Assembly: GCA_910587755.1 (NCBI GenBank)
Contig: CAJUNZ010000076.1
Coordinates: forward strand, 1-13,988
Reading direction: 5' to 3'
Origin: an uncultured Acetatifactor sp.
GTDB lineage: Bacteria; Bacillota; Clostridia; Lachnospirales; Lachnospiraceae
DNA: 13,988 bases
Every line of letters begins with the position of its first letter. The stretch's first letter is position 1. The position numbers and the translations under genes are program-made. This document shows positions 1 to 7,675 of this stretch, piece by piece. A model generated the notes under the pieces. The model made no database searches and had not been told where the DNA came from. It was given only the letters and a program-made list of their open reading frames with translations.

Positions 1-730
1 CCAGGCTGCCCAATTCATCCCTGGACTCATAGGTGACAGCAATGTTGAAATCTCCCTGGACAATCTTCTTTGCAGCCACTTCCAGCTCCTTTGCCGGTTT
101 GGTGATGGAATTTGTCAGGTATATGCACAAAAGGATTGTACACAGGAACGCCACTCCTGCCATGGACAGCTGCAGTACAATCAGAGAGCTCTGCAGCTTC
201 ACTGTGTTCTGATAGTCGTTTTCCGCATCTGCCTCGGCTGCATTGCTGATCTGCTCCAGGGTCTTCACAGCCTCTTCCACCAGGGGCTGGTATTCATTCA
301 ACAGCATCTCCTGAGCCTTTGCCACATCCACAGCTGCCATCTCAAGCACTTGATTCTTCACCGCCAGCGCCCGCTCTGCCTCGTCCCCAAAAGTCAGGAG
401 CTGCTCCCTGTTCCCTTCCAGATTCTCAGCAAGCTAGGTTGCATTCTCGTTCAACAGAGCTATCTCCTCCTGAATGTCTGCCAGATACTCTTCTGCCTCT
501 GCAGAATTATGCTCAATGGTAATGTATCCCAGATTCTTACCAATAACCTGCAGTCCACGCCTCATGCTCATAATTTTATTTGTAATCCTATACCCAACAT
601 GATAGAATTCCGAGTAACGCTCCTCGTTCTGCTGCAGACCTGAAATGGCTCCTATCACCGTAATAAGAAACAGGAAAATCACAATCATAAATGTAATCAA
701 CAACTTCGCTCTGATTTTCAAATTTTTCAT
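1..730 (-). pseudogene. Transmembrane MCP, 5' part, interrupted by an in-frame TAG
   Basis: This is the N-terminal 243 codons of a methyl-accepting chemotaxis receptor; the rest lies beyond the left edge. TM1 is at about residues 7-32, followed by a helical extracytoplasmic sensor region, TM2 (about 184-206) and the start of a HAMP domain. The start chosen is ATG 730, with AGGAGG at 741-746 and 10 nt spacing; the in-frame TTG at 739 is too close to that site. Codon 99 is TAG (434-436). Beyond it the frame stays open to the edge and reads as normal receptor sequence (LAENLEGN, then YESRDELGSL). It aligns without any gap over all 243 codons with the MCP at 1049-2785, which has Trp at position 99. 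The gene therefore looks like a good frame with one nonsense change: real, a sequencing error, or read through. The first 98 residues alone would not signal. A promoter sits at 830-858. Confidence 0.85.
434..436 (-). other. Premature amber codon in the MCP gene
   Basis: The minus strand reads ACC TAG CTT here. The intact neighbouring paralog encodes Trp at the same codon number (99), so a single TGG to TAG transition explains the stop. No frameshift accompanies it. Confidence 0.85.
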
Positions 731-829
731 CTCTCGCAAACCTCCTCATGTGCTCTGGGGTGCAGTCATCCAAGCCATTTTGATGCCCATGTACCGCCCA
801 TCCAATGCAAATATTTTCTCACTGGACAT

Positions 830-858
830 ATTATATCATTTTCTGTGCAATCTGTCCA
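830..858 (-). promoter_or_regulatory. SigA-type promoter with extended -10 for the interrupted MCP
   Basis: On the minus strand, TGGACA (853-858) and TATAAT (830-835) are separated by exactly 17 nt, and TGA just before TATAAT gives an extended -10. The predicted start is near 823, giving a leader of about 93 nt. The -35 differs from TTGACA at one base. I saw no SigD (flagellar sigma) type promoter nearby. Confidence 0.75.
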
Positions 859-873
859 TAAAAAATGAGATAT

Positions 874-885
874 ATTGTATACAAT
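874..885. promoter_or_regulatory. Perfect 12-bp palindrome upstream of the MCP promoter, possible operator
   Basis: ATTGTATACAAT is a perfect palindrome ending 15 bp upstream of the -35 box. Its position, roughly -51 to -62, would suit an activator or an upstream regulator. The GTATAC core flanked by TT/AA resembles operators of GntR/FadR-type regulators. No regulator gene is in the window, so the role is inferred from symmetry and position. Confidence 0.4.
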
Positions 886-918
886 CCTGCATTTCATACG
901 AATTTTTATATGTCAGAA

Positions 919-933
919 AGCAATAATATTGCT
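919..933. repeat. Short inverted repeat, 6-bp arms
   Basis: AGCAAT-AAT-ATTGCT is a perfect 6-bp inverted repeat with a 3-bp centre, about 60 bp upstream of the MCP -35 box. It lies in AT-rich spacer DNA and could be a protein-binding site or chance. Confidence 0.3.
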
Positions 934-975
934 ATCTAAATGAATTTTTCCATAAATTTGATCTACTCGAGAAAT

Positions 976-1006
976 AAAAAACCAGACATTTTCATGCCTG
1001 GTTTTT
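976..1006 (-). terminator. Intrinsic terminator after the intact MCP gene
   Basis: AAAAACCAG (977-985) pairs with CTGGTTTTT (998-1006), with two more inner pairs after one mismatch and a 6-nt loop. In the minus direction the stem runs into TTTTTTATTT. It lies 43 nt after the MCP stop. The plus strand also ends in T5, so it could work in both directions. Confidence 0.85.
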
Positions 1007-1048
1007 ACAATGCTCATCCACACTATGACAATTGGATTTAAGTTTCAC

Positions 1049-2785
1049 TTAATCCAAGTCAATATATCCTTTTGTAGGTTTTGCCGTGCTGGCCGCCTGA
1101 GCCCCTGCATATTCTGCCCGAAGGATAAACTTCGCCACAAGACTCTTGAGCTTCTCCGCCTGATCGGACAGTTCCTGGCTTGCCGCCGCGCTCTGCTCGG
1201 AGGTAGCGGAATTGGTCTGCACCACACTGGAGATCTGGTCCACCCCCAAAGTCACCTGCTGGATTGCGCCGGACTGCTCCTCCGCCGCATCGGCGATCAT
1301 ATCCACCTTTGTGGAGACATTGCGCACCTGGTCCACCACCTGCAGCAGGGAGTGAGCCGTGGAATCTGCAATCTGGGTTCCTCTCTCCACCGCCTTGATG
1401 GAACTCTCAATCAGTTCGGCTGTATTCTTGGAAGCCTCGGAGCTCTTCCCTGCCAGGCTCCGCACCTCATCTGCAACCACAGCAAAACCCTTACCTGCCA
1501 CGCCCGCCCTGGAGGCCTCCACGGCTGCGTTCAGCGCCAGAATGTTCGTCTGGAAAGCGATATCCTCTATGGTCTTGATGATCTTGCCGATCTCGTTGGA
1601 AGTACGAGTGATCTCCTCCATGGCCGTCATCATGTCCTGCATCTGGGTATTGCACTCTTCCACCTTGTCTCCAGCTGTGTTGGACTGTTCTTTCGCCTCG
1701 TTGGCATTTTCCGCGGTGCTCTTCACCTGGTGGGAAATATTTGTAATGGTGGCGGCAAGCTCCTGGACGGAGGCAGCCTGCTGGGTAGCGCCCTGAGCCA
1801 GAGCCTGTGCTCCGTTGGACACCTGGCCGGACCCTGAAGCCACCATATCCGCACTGTGATTGATCTGGCCCAGAGTAGAGCTAAGATCACGGTTCAGTTT
1901 GCGGATGGACAACAGCAAACCGCGGAATCCTCCCACATAAGCCTCTTCCGCATGGGTACGCACATCGAAATTGCCGTCAGCCATCTCCTTCAAAAGCCTG
2001 GATGCGTCGGAAACCACAGAGGCCAGGATCGTGGTCATGTTCTTAAAAGACCCCGCCAGGCTGCCCATCTCATCCCTGGACTCATATGTAACATTGATAT
2101 CAAACTCTCCCTTGACAATCTTATGGGCAGCTGCCTCCAGTTCCCTGATAGGCCTGGTGATAGATCTTGTCAGATAGAGGGAAAGAACGATCGTCATAAT
2201 TAAAGCAGCGCCTGCCAAAGATAACTGCAGAACAACAAGCTGCTGCTGCATTTCTATGGTACTCTCATAATCCATTTCCGCATTGTCTTCCGCCGCCTGA
2301 CTGATCAAAATCAGCGTATTCACAGCCTCCCCAATCAGCGGCCGGTACTCGTCAAGCAGCACTTCCCTTGCCCTCTCCATGTCCGTATAGGTGAGCTGGA
2401 TCAGCTCCTCCTGGAGAGCCAGCGCCTTCTGTGCCTCATTGGCAAATTTGTTCAGCAGATCCGAGTTGCCTTCCAGATTCTGAAAAAGCCACTTGGAATT
2501 TTCGTCCAGCAGCACCAGCTCATTTTCAATCTCAGCCGCATACAAATCGCACTGGTCTCTGTCCGCCTCAATGGTGAGAAATCCCACGTTCTTCAGCATA
2601 ACCTGGAGTCCGCGTCTCATGCTCATGATTCTGTTGGTAATCTGGTACCCCACCTGGTAAAATTCAGTGTACTTCTCCTCATTCTGCTGCAACCCCGAAA
2701 TGGCGCTTGCCACCGTAATAAGAAACAGCACAATGATAATCATGAATGTCACCAATAGTTTCGCTCTGATCTTTAGATTTTTCAT
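1049..2785 (-). CDS. Methyl-accepting chemotaxis protein, transmembrane, intact
   Basis: This is a receptor of 578 residues that reports a ligand to CheA through CheW at the membrane. It has a short basic N-terminus, TM1 (about 7-32), an extracytoplasmic helical sensor region (about 33-183, 4HB-like in size and heptad-rich), TM2 (184-206), HAMP (about 207-260), and a second HAMP-like segment with the motif MADGNFDV (268-275). The long coiled-coil signalling domain (about 310-550) has the conserved hairpin tip IEDIAFQTNILALNAAVEA around 406-424, followed by GKGFAVVADEVRSLA. ATG 2785 is chosen because GGAGGAGG lies just upstream and the protein then starts MKNLKIRAKL, like its paralogs; the longer frame to 2851 has no ribosome site and is Arg-rich. 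It has its own promoter and terminator, so it is monocistronic. The ligand cannot be read from the sequence. Confidence 0.95.
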   Translation of the reverse strand: MKNLKIRAKLLVTFMIIIVLFLITVASAISGLQQNEEKYTEFYQVGYQITNRIMSMRRGLQVMLKNVGFLTIEADRDQCDLYAAEIENELVLLDENSKWLFQNLEGNSDLLNKFANEAQKALALQEELIQLTYTDMERAREVLLDEYRPLIGEAVNTLILISQAAEDNAEMDYESTIEMQQQLVVLQLSLAGAALIMTIVLSLYLTRSITRPIRELEAAAHKIVKGEFDINVTYESRDEMGSLAGSFKNMTTILASVVSDASRLLKEMADGNFDVRTHAEEAYVGGFRGLLLSIRKLNRDLSSTLGQINHSADMVASGSGQVSNGAQALAQGATQQAASVQELAATITNISHQVKSTAENANEAKEQSNTAGDKVEECNTQMQDMMTAMEEITRTSNEIGKIIKTIEDIAFQTNILALNAAVEASRAGVAGKGFAVVADEVRSLAGKSSEASKNTAELIESSIKAVERGTQIADSTAHSLLQVVDQVRNVSTKVDMIADAAEEQSGAIQQVTLGVDQISSVVQTNSATSEQSAAASQELSDQAEKLKSLVAKFILRAEYAGAQAASTAKPTKGYIDLD

Positions 2786-2890
2786 TTCCCTCCTCCTAGT
2801 GTCCCGGCCCCTGCCAACCCCGCTCCATGCTGCCCGCCAACAGCACTCCACCCTGCGAAGCCGACCTTGCCGTCAGCACTGCCCGCTGGA

Positions 2891-2983
2891 TAGAATAATA
2901 ATGCTCTCTCTACCGATTATAACACTTTATCCGCAGGCTGTCTACTCAAAATCACGGTACTTTCTGCCTTTTAGAATAATAAT
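2891..2983. repeat. 12-bp direct repeat flanking the MCP promoter
   Basis: TAGAATAATAAT occurs at 2891-2902 and again at 2972-2983, 81 bp apart, on either side of the promoter at 2916-2944. The unit is AT-rich, so chance is possible. No role is known. Confidence 0.35.
2916..2944 (-). promoter_or_regulatory. SigA-type promoter with extended -10 for the intact MCP
   Basis: TAGACA (2939-2944) and TATAAT (2916-2921) are 17 nt apart on the minus strand, and TGT before TATAAT gives an extended -10. The predicted start near 2909 leaves a GC-rich leader of about 124 nt. Its layout matches the promoter at 830-858. Confidence 0.75.
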
Positions 2984-3049
2984 ATTTTCCAGTTTCCAGG
3001 AAGATTCTCCTCATGCTTTTTTTAACGAGAATATAAAATTGTTTTTACA

Positions 3050-4768
3050 TCAAACTCCGATTAATGCGTCAAATGTTCCGACTACATTCAGCCTTCCATA
3101 TCCCCATTCCCTGTTGGGATACATCACATCATACCCTCTGGATGCCCCTCGGATAAAGTAATTTTTGATCTCCCTGGTGGCCACCGTGGGATTATTTCCC
3201 TCCACCACAGCCCACTGCAGAAACTGGGCCACAGCCCCGGCTGTGATGGCGGCCGCCAGGGAGCTTCCCGTCTCCCGGCCCCGGATGGTAGGGATATTGA
3301 CTCCAGGCGCCGCAAAGTCCGGATTCACCATCCCCGTCCTGGTAAATCCTCTGCCGGAGTCGGCGTAAAAGCTGTTGTTGGCGGCATTGTAGGTGGACAC
3401 GCTCACCACATCCCTGGCCATGGCAGGTTCTGTCAGAGTAACATAAGGGGAAGCCTCCAGAAAAAATGCCGTTGCGTTCATAAACTGGGTGATGGGGAGC
3501 CACATGTGAAAGCTTCCGTTGTGGACGCTTCCCACCGCCTCCACCGTAAAAGTCCAGATTCCTGCCGTGGGCAGAACCACCCGCAGCAGTACAACCTCTT
3601 CTCCGGAGGCCGGCTCCACCAGGGTTCCGGCTATGGTGATCCTGGTCCTCTCATAGACAAAGCTGTATGTGATGCTGTCCCGTATGCCCAGACGGATGGC
3701 AGGGATGGTCTCTCCTCCGGGAGAACGCACGGACACCGTGAACACATCCGGTACATTCCCCCAGAGCTCCAGCAGAAACCCCTCGCAATTCTCCCCCACC
3801 CGTATCTCCACAGGCACGCCGCCGGTGCTGCCGGATCTCTGGGGCGGCGTCATCTTCCCCTCAAAATGGTGCCCGGCGTTGCCCTCGTTGCCCCCGCAGA
3901 CCACCACCGCCCGGCTGCGCCTGGATGCCACGGCGTCCAGATAACTGGGCAGGGGAGCGCTGCCTGCGTGATCCCCATAGCTGGTACCCAGTCCCAGACA
4001 AATAACCACCGGCCTTTTAAACTGCTCCGCAAACCTGTCCGCATACTGGACTCCCAGCATAATATCCGTCTCCTGATATGCCAGCACACCTGGGGGCACC
4101 AGATAGAAATCCCGCAGATAATCCTTGGCCTGCTTCAGCTTTACCACCACAATGTCTGCATCCGGAGCCGCTCCCAGATACCCCATGCCGCTCTCCAGCC
4201 TGCTCCCTGCAGCCACCCCGGCCATGGAACTGCCATGCCCGTCCTCGTCCCTGCTGGGCACCACGCTGTAGGGATCCTCTGACCTTATGGCCTGATTAAT
4301 CTCCTCCCTGGTGTACTCTGTTCCATAGTAAAATCCCTGGGGAGGGGTTCCCTCCTGAATGGTCTGGTCCCAGATGGCCAGGATACGGCTGTTCCCCTGG
4401 CTGTCCCGAAACGCAGCATTCATATAGTCAATTCCCGTGTCAATAATACACACCACCACCCCCTGCCCGGTGAGGCTCAAAGGCTCCCTCTGAACCTGGG
4501 TGATGCCGCTGACAATCAAACTGTTGGGGTCAAAGCTGCGCTCCCCGGTTTCCCCCTGCATAAGTCCATACAGCTTAGGAACACTCTTATACTCAAAAAT
4601 GTACTCGTCGGCATTTCTGATATCCGCCTGGCTCACATATACAATATAGTACAGGCCGTCCACGCTGGCATAGCAGAAATCATAGTCCCCTATGTTAAGC
4701 ACAGGTATGGGAAAATTTGTGATCACATCAAAATATTCATTAGAAAGCACCCTGCCCCTACAGTCCAT
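3050..4768 (-). CDS. S8 family (subtilisin-like, CspB-type) serine peptidase
   Basis: The predicted protein has 572 residues and belongs to the subtilase family that in Clostridia includes the Csp germination proteases. The triad is visible: Asp110 in IIDTGID, His178 in DGHGSSMAG and Ser503 in TGSSLAAAITAG, with the oxyanion-hole Asn294 in CGGNEGN. The Ser motif reads G-S-S-L-A where the family usually has G-T-S-M-A. The first ~95 residues look like the short N-terminal prodomain of this family. About 110-130 mostly beta-rich residues between Asn294 and Ser503 fit the jelly-roll insertion known in CspB. No signal peptide or membrane segment is visible, so export is unclear. ATG 4768 has AAGGAGA 8 nt upstream. 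The gene lies 51 nt after the debranching enzyme and is probably co-transcribed. No convincing terminator follows. Substrate is unknown; a germination role is not implied by context. Confidence 0.9.
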   Translation of the reverse strand: MDCRGRVLSNEYFDVITNFPIPVLNIGDYDFCYASVDGLYYIVYVSQADIRNADEYIFEYKSVPKLYGLMQGETGERSFDPNSLIVSGITQVQREPLSLTGQGVVVCIIDTGIDYMNAAFRDSQGNSRILAIWDQTIQEGTPPQGFYYGTEYTREEINQAIRSEDPYSVVPSRDEDGHGSSMAGVAAGSRLESGMGYLGAAPDADIVVVKLKQAKDYLRDFYLVPPGVLAYQETDIMLGVQYADRFAEQFKRPVVICLGLGTSYGDHAGSAPLPSYLDAVASRRSRAVVVCGGNEGNAGHHFEGKMTPPQRSGSTGGVPVEIRVGENCEGFLLELWGNVPDVFTVSVRSPGGETIPAIRLGIRDSITYSFVYERTRITIAGTLVEPASGEEVVLLRVVLPTAGIWTFTVEAVGSVHNGSFHMWLPITQFMNATAFFLEASPYVTLTEPAMARDVVSVSTYNAANNSFYADSGRGFTRTGMVNPDFAAPGVNIPTIRGRETGSSLAAAITAGAVAQFLQWAVVEGNNPTVATREIKNYFIRGASRGYDVMYPNREWGYGRLNVVGTFDALIGV

Positions 4769-4792
4769 CGCACATATCTCCTTTTCAAAGCC

Positions 4793-4809
4793 GCCGGCCC
4801 CAGGCCGGC
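4793..4809 (-). other. GC-rich hairpin between debranching enzyme and peptidase
   Basis: GCCGGCC and GGCCGGC form a perfect 7-bp stem with a 3-nt loop just after the debranching enzyme stop. No T-run follows on the minus strand, so it is not a standard terminator. It could lower read-through or protect the upstream mRNA end. Confidence 0.5.
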
Positions 4810-4819
4810 TTCTCCGATA

Positions 4820-7090
4820 TTATATGCTGCTCTCAGGAATCTGTTCCTCTTCAGGGTGTGTTTCCATCACTCGTTCCGCCACCAGCACCACCACACTGCG
4901 GGGTTTAATCTTTAGCCTGCATCCGTAGTCAAACTCTGTCAGCTCCTCAATATGCTTTCCGTCCTCATACTCCAGGTAGGTGTTCACACAGACCTTCCAC
5001 TTCATGTTCTCAGGAAGGACAGGCAGCTGCAAGTCCAGAGGCTGCCAGTAAGCATTCATACCATAGAAGACAATATCATCCTCCGTATCATCTTCGTTTC
5101 TGCCTGCATACATAACTCCTATCAGTCTGGTGGTATAGTCCGTACCCCCGTTCCAGGGATAGCCATTGTGAATGCTGATCTCAGAGAAGCCGCAGGAAGC
5201 CGCCTTGGTGCCCTTGCGCAGAATCACATGCTCCTTCCGGAAACCTATCATATACCGGAAAAAGTCGTGAATCTCCCTGTACTGTTCCAGTCTTCCCCAG
5301 TCCAGCCAGGAAATCTCGTTGTCCTGGCAATAGGCATTGTTATTCCCGAACTGAGTATTGCAGAATTCATCCCCAGCATAGAACATGGCAGGTCCCCTGC
5401 TGCACATCAGAGTGGCAAAGGCATTCTTCACCATCCGCCGCCGCAGCTTCTCCACCTCCGGATCGTCTGTGTCCCCCTCCACACCGCAGTTCCAGCTGTT
5501 TCCATTGTTATCCCCGTCCGTATTGTTCCACCCGTTGCCAAGATTGTGCTTGGTGTTGTAGGAGTACAGATCATAGAGGGTAAATCCGTCATGGCAGGTG
5601 AGAAAATTCACCGAAGCGCTCCCGCCCCGTTCCTGGGGATCATACAGATCTCTGGAGCCGGTGATCCTGGTGATGGCAGTGCCGGCCATGCCCTCGTCCC
5701 CTTTTAGAAAACGCCGCACGTCATCCCGATATCTTCCATTCCACTCAGACCACCTGCGGAAAGCCGGGAAATGCCCCACCTGGTACAGACCCGCCGCATC
5801 CCAGGCCTCCGCAATCAGCTTCACCTTGCCCAGAATGGAATCTCCCGCAATCTCCTGAAGGATGGGCGGCTCCTGCATGGGAACCCCTCTCTGATCCCTG
5901 GTAAGGATGGATGCCAGGTCAAACCGGAATCCGTCCACCCGGTACTCCGTCACCCAGTACCGCAGACAGTCAATGATAAACCTGCGTGTCATGGGATGGT
6001 TACAGTTGAGAGCGTTGCCGCAGCCGCTGAAATTGTAGTATTGCCCGTCCGGCGTCAGCATGTAATAAATATCATTGTCAATGCCTTTGAAGGAAAAACA
6101 GGGTCCCCTGTCATCCCCCTCCGCCGTGTGGTTGAACACCACATCCAGGATCACCTCTATCCCATTTTCCTTCAGCTCATAAATCAGCTGTTTCAGCTCG
6201 TCCCCCTCATGGTTGTGTTCCACCACGGAAGAATAACCGGTGTTGGGGGCAAAGAAGCAGACCGTGTTGTATCCCCAGTAATTGTACAGCTGCACGCCGT
6301 CCACCACCCGGGCGCTCTCCATCTCATCGAACTCAAAGATGGGCATCAGCTCAATGGCGTTGATCCCCAGATCTTTCAGATAGGGTATCTTCTCCCGCAG
6401 CCCCTCATAGGTCCCTCTGGCAGCCACACCGGAGGATTTGTCCTTGGTAAACCCCCTCACATGCATCTCATAGATCACCAGATCCTCCAGAGGAATCTCC
6501 AGCTGACGTATTTTTCCCCAGTCAAAATTGTTCTCCACCACCCGGGCATGGTACACAAAGTTTTCTCCCTCCTCCGGGCGCTCCCCCCAGTTCCTCTGCC
6601 CTGTCACCGCTCTGGCGTAAGGGTCCAGGAGAATGTTATTCTTATTAAAGAGAAGCCCCTTCTCTTTGTCATAGGGGCCGTCCAGCTGAAAAGCATACTC
6701 AAACTCCTCGATCTTCAGCCCGAAAACCAACATGGAATAAGTATTCCCGATGTGGTAAGATTCAGGAAACTTCAGCTTTGCATAAGGTTCCTTCTCCTGG
6801 GGGCGAAATAAAAGCAGTGTGCAGCTGGTAGCCCCGAAGGAGTGTATTGTAAAACTGACTCCATTGGTGGCTGCGGCAGCGCCGTCCCTGCTGTAGAACC
6901 CCGGCCGGACCTCAAATCCCTCTATCACGTCCAAAGGCTGCAGCCTCGCTCCTCGCTGTGGCTTATGTGTTCCCTGATCCATGCTGTCCTCTCCCTTCAA
7001 CCTTGCATTCTGCGCCGTTTCCTCCCCCAGGATCTCCTCCCCCGGGAAAGATGCCGTCGTCTCCTCGCCATATTTTCCATACTGTTCCAT
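4820..7090 (-). CDS. glgX: Glycogen debranching enzyme, GH13 (GlgX/isoamylase type)
   Basis: The predicted enzyme of up to 756 residues hydrolyses alpha-1,6 branches of glycogen or limit dextrins in the cytoplasm, feeding glycogen breakdown. An N-terminal CBM48-like beta domain (about 60-160) precedes the GH13 barrel. The four family motifs are all present: region I DVVFNH (316-321), region II GFRFDLA with nucleophile Asp391, region III IAEAW with acid/base Glu428, and region IV HD (500-501). A C-terminal beta domain follows. The start is uncertain. ATG 7090 is the longest and its extra codons look like coding sequence, but it has only a distant GGGGG upstream. ATG 6982 (protein of 720 residues) has a better placed GGGAGAGG. 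The family core begins only around residue 53, so both fit. The subtilase follows 51 nt downstream. No glycogen synthesis gene is in the window. Confidence 0.93.
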   Translation of the reverse strand: MEQYGKYGEETTASFPGEEILGEETAQNARLKGEDSMDQGTHKPQRGARLQPLDVIEGFEVRPGFYSRDGAAAATNGVSFTIHSFGATSCTLLLFRPQEKEPYAKLKFPESYHIGNTYSMLVFGLKIEEFEYAFQLDGPYDKEKGLLFNKNNILLDPYARAVTGQRNWGERPEEGENFVYHARVVENNFDWGKIRQLEIPLEDLVIYEMHVRGFTKDKSSGVAARGTYEGLREKIPYLKDLGINAIELMPIFEFDEMESARVVDGVQLYNYWGYNTVCFFAPNTGYSSVVEHNHEGDELKQLIYELKENGIEVILDVVFNHTAEGDDRGPCFSFKGIDNDIYYMLTPDGQYYNFSGCGNALNCNHPMTRRFIIDCLRYWVTEYRVDGFRFDLASILTRDQRGVPMQEPPILQEIAGDSILGKVKLIAEAWDAAGLYQVGHFPAFRRWSEWNGRYRDDVRRFLKGDEGMAGTAITRITGSRDLYDPQERGGSASVNFLTCHDGFTLYDLYSYNTKHNLGNGWNNTDGDNNGNSWNCGVEGDTDDPEVEKLRRRMVKNAFATLMCSRGPAMFYAGDEFCNTQFGNNNAYCQDNEISWLDWGRLEQYREIHDFFRYMIGFRKEHVILRKGTKAASCGFSEISIHNGYPWNGGTDYTTRLIGVMYAGRNEDDTEDDIVFYGMNAYWQPLDLQLPVLPENMKWKVCVNTYLEYEDGKHIEELTEFDYGCRLKIKPRSVVVLVAERVMETHPEEEQIPESSI

Positions 7091-7156
7091 ACAGCTTCTG
7101 TGCCCCCTGTCTCAGCCATAATATTTTGTCCGGCACTAAAGCCCGATACCTGTTTT

Positions 7157-7186
7157 ATTCTACCATAAACACAATCCATTTAGCAA
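7157..7186 (-). promoter_or_regulatory. Candidate promoter for the debranching enzyme and peptidase
   Basis: TTGCTA (7181-7186) and TAGAAT (7157-7162) lie 18 nt apart on the minus strand, matching the SigA consensus at 4/6 and 5/6 bases. It sits just after the terminator of the chemotaxis operon, where a new promoter is expected. Confidence 0.5.
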
Positions 7187-7221
7187 GTATCCTCAAGGTT
7201 CCGATGCAGGTTTCCGGATAC

Positions 7222-7253
7222 TAAAACAGCGCCATGGGAAAATCCCACGACGC
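7222..7253 (-). terminator. Intrinsic terminator of the chemotaxis operon
   Basis: On the minus strand GCGTCGTGGG (7253-7244) pairs with CCCATGGCGC (7238-7229) as a 10-bp stem with two G-T pairs, a 5-nt loop and then TGTTTTAG. It lies about 40 nt after the Hpt gene and separates the operon from the debranching enzyme gene. Confidence 0.85.
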
Positions 7254-7291
7254 CGCAGCTCCTGCCATACAGGTCCGCATTCCGCTTTCTG

Positions 7292-7642
7292 CTACATACT
7301 GTCCTTAATACAGGAGAGGATCTCCTCCTGCACAGGCTGCACCTTCCGCAGCACTGCCCTGGCCTCCTCCGGCTGGCCGTTTCGCAGCAGTCCCAGAGCC
7401 TCCGAATAGGCTTCATAGACCGGAGTGATGGACAGATTTCCCGCTGTACCCTTGATGGCATGCACCCGCTCGGTGATGGCAGTGCAGTCTGAAGAGTCAA
7501 ATTCCAGATCCACCGACTGGCTCTCCACCATCTTTACATAGGAACCCAGGAGCTTCCTGTACAGCTTTTCATTGCCCATGATGCGTTTCACGCCATCGTC
7601 CACATCCACCCCCAGGGCTCTCAATTCATTTAATAACTCCAT
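7292..7642 (-). CDS. Stand-alone Hpt (histidine phosphotransfer) protein
   Basis: This small soluble protein (116 residues) is almost wholly one Hpt four-helix domain. The phospho-acceptor motif reads VHAIKGTAGNLSI, with the active His at residue 61 and the usual following Lys-Gly. Such proteins carry phosphate between aspartates of receiver domains or take it from a kinase. ATG 7642 is chosen because AAAGGGG lies about 9 nt upstream; the upstream in-frame ATG 7651 directly abuts that ribosome site. It is the last gene of the chemotaxis operon, 81 nt after the MCP, and is followed by a strong terminator. The operon's CheA already has its own P1/Hpt domain, so this one is extra. It may exchange phosphate with the CheY-like receiver or act as a phosphate sink. 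Its partner is not shown by sequence. Confidence 0.88.
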   Translation of the reverse strand: MELLNELRALGVDVDDGVKRIMGNEKLYRKLLGSYVKMVESQSVDLEFDSSDCTAITERVHAIKGTAGNLSITPVYEAYSEALGLLRNGQPEEARAVLRKVQPVQEEILSCIKDSM

Positions 7643-7675
7643 GACGCACATCCCCTTTCTGCCACCGGCGCCTCC

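Noticed and set aside
728..739. TTG 739 as start of the interrupted MCP
   Set aside because: Only 1 nt separates it from AGGAGG. ATG 730 has proper spacing and matches the N-terminus of the paralog.
1010..1837. Long plus-strand open frame opposite the intact MCP
   Set aside because: It is antisense to a clear MCP gene, has no recognisable domain, and results from the GC bias of the opposite strand.
2786..2851. N-terminal extension of the intact MCP to 2851
   Set aside because: The added 22 residues are Arg/Trp-rich with no ribosome site, whereas a strong one precedes ATG 2785.
2786..2909. GC-rich MCP leader containing AGCGGGGTT, reminiscent of the cyclic di-GMP (GEMM) riboswitch
   Set aside because: Only a short string matches. 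The other conserved GEMM segments and the GNRA tetraloop-receptor layout are not visible, so no riboswitch is called.
2957..3019. 20-codon ORF after the peptidase, starting ATG AGG AGA ATC
   Set aside because: It has no Shine-Dalgarno sequence (the upstream bases are A-rich without GG), no similarity I recognise, and lies in AT-rich spacer.
5771..6811. 346-codon plus-strand open frame opposite the debranching enzyme
   Set aside because: The minus strand holds all four GH13 motifs. The plus frame has no family features, so it is a shadow. The same applies to 3506-4282, 4952-5707 and 12673-13416.
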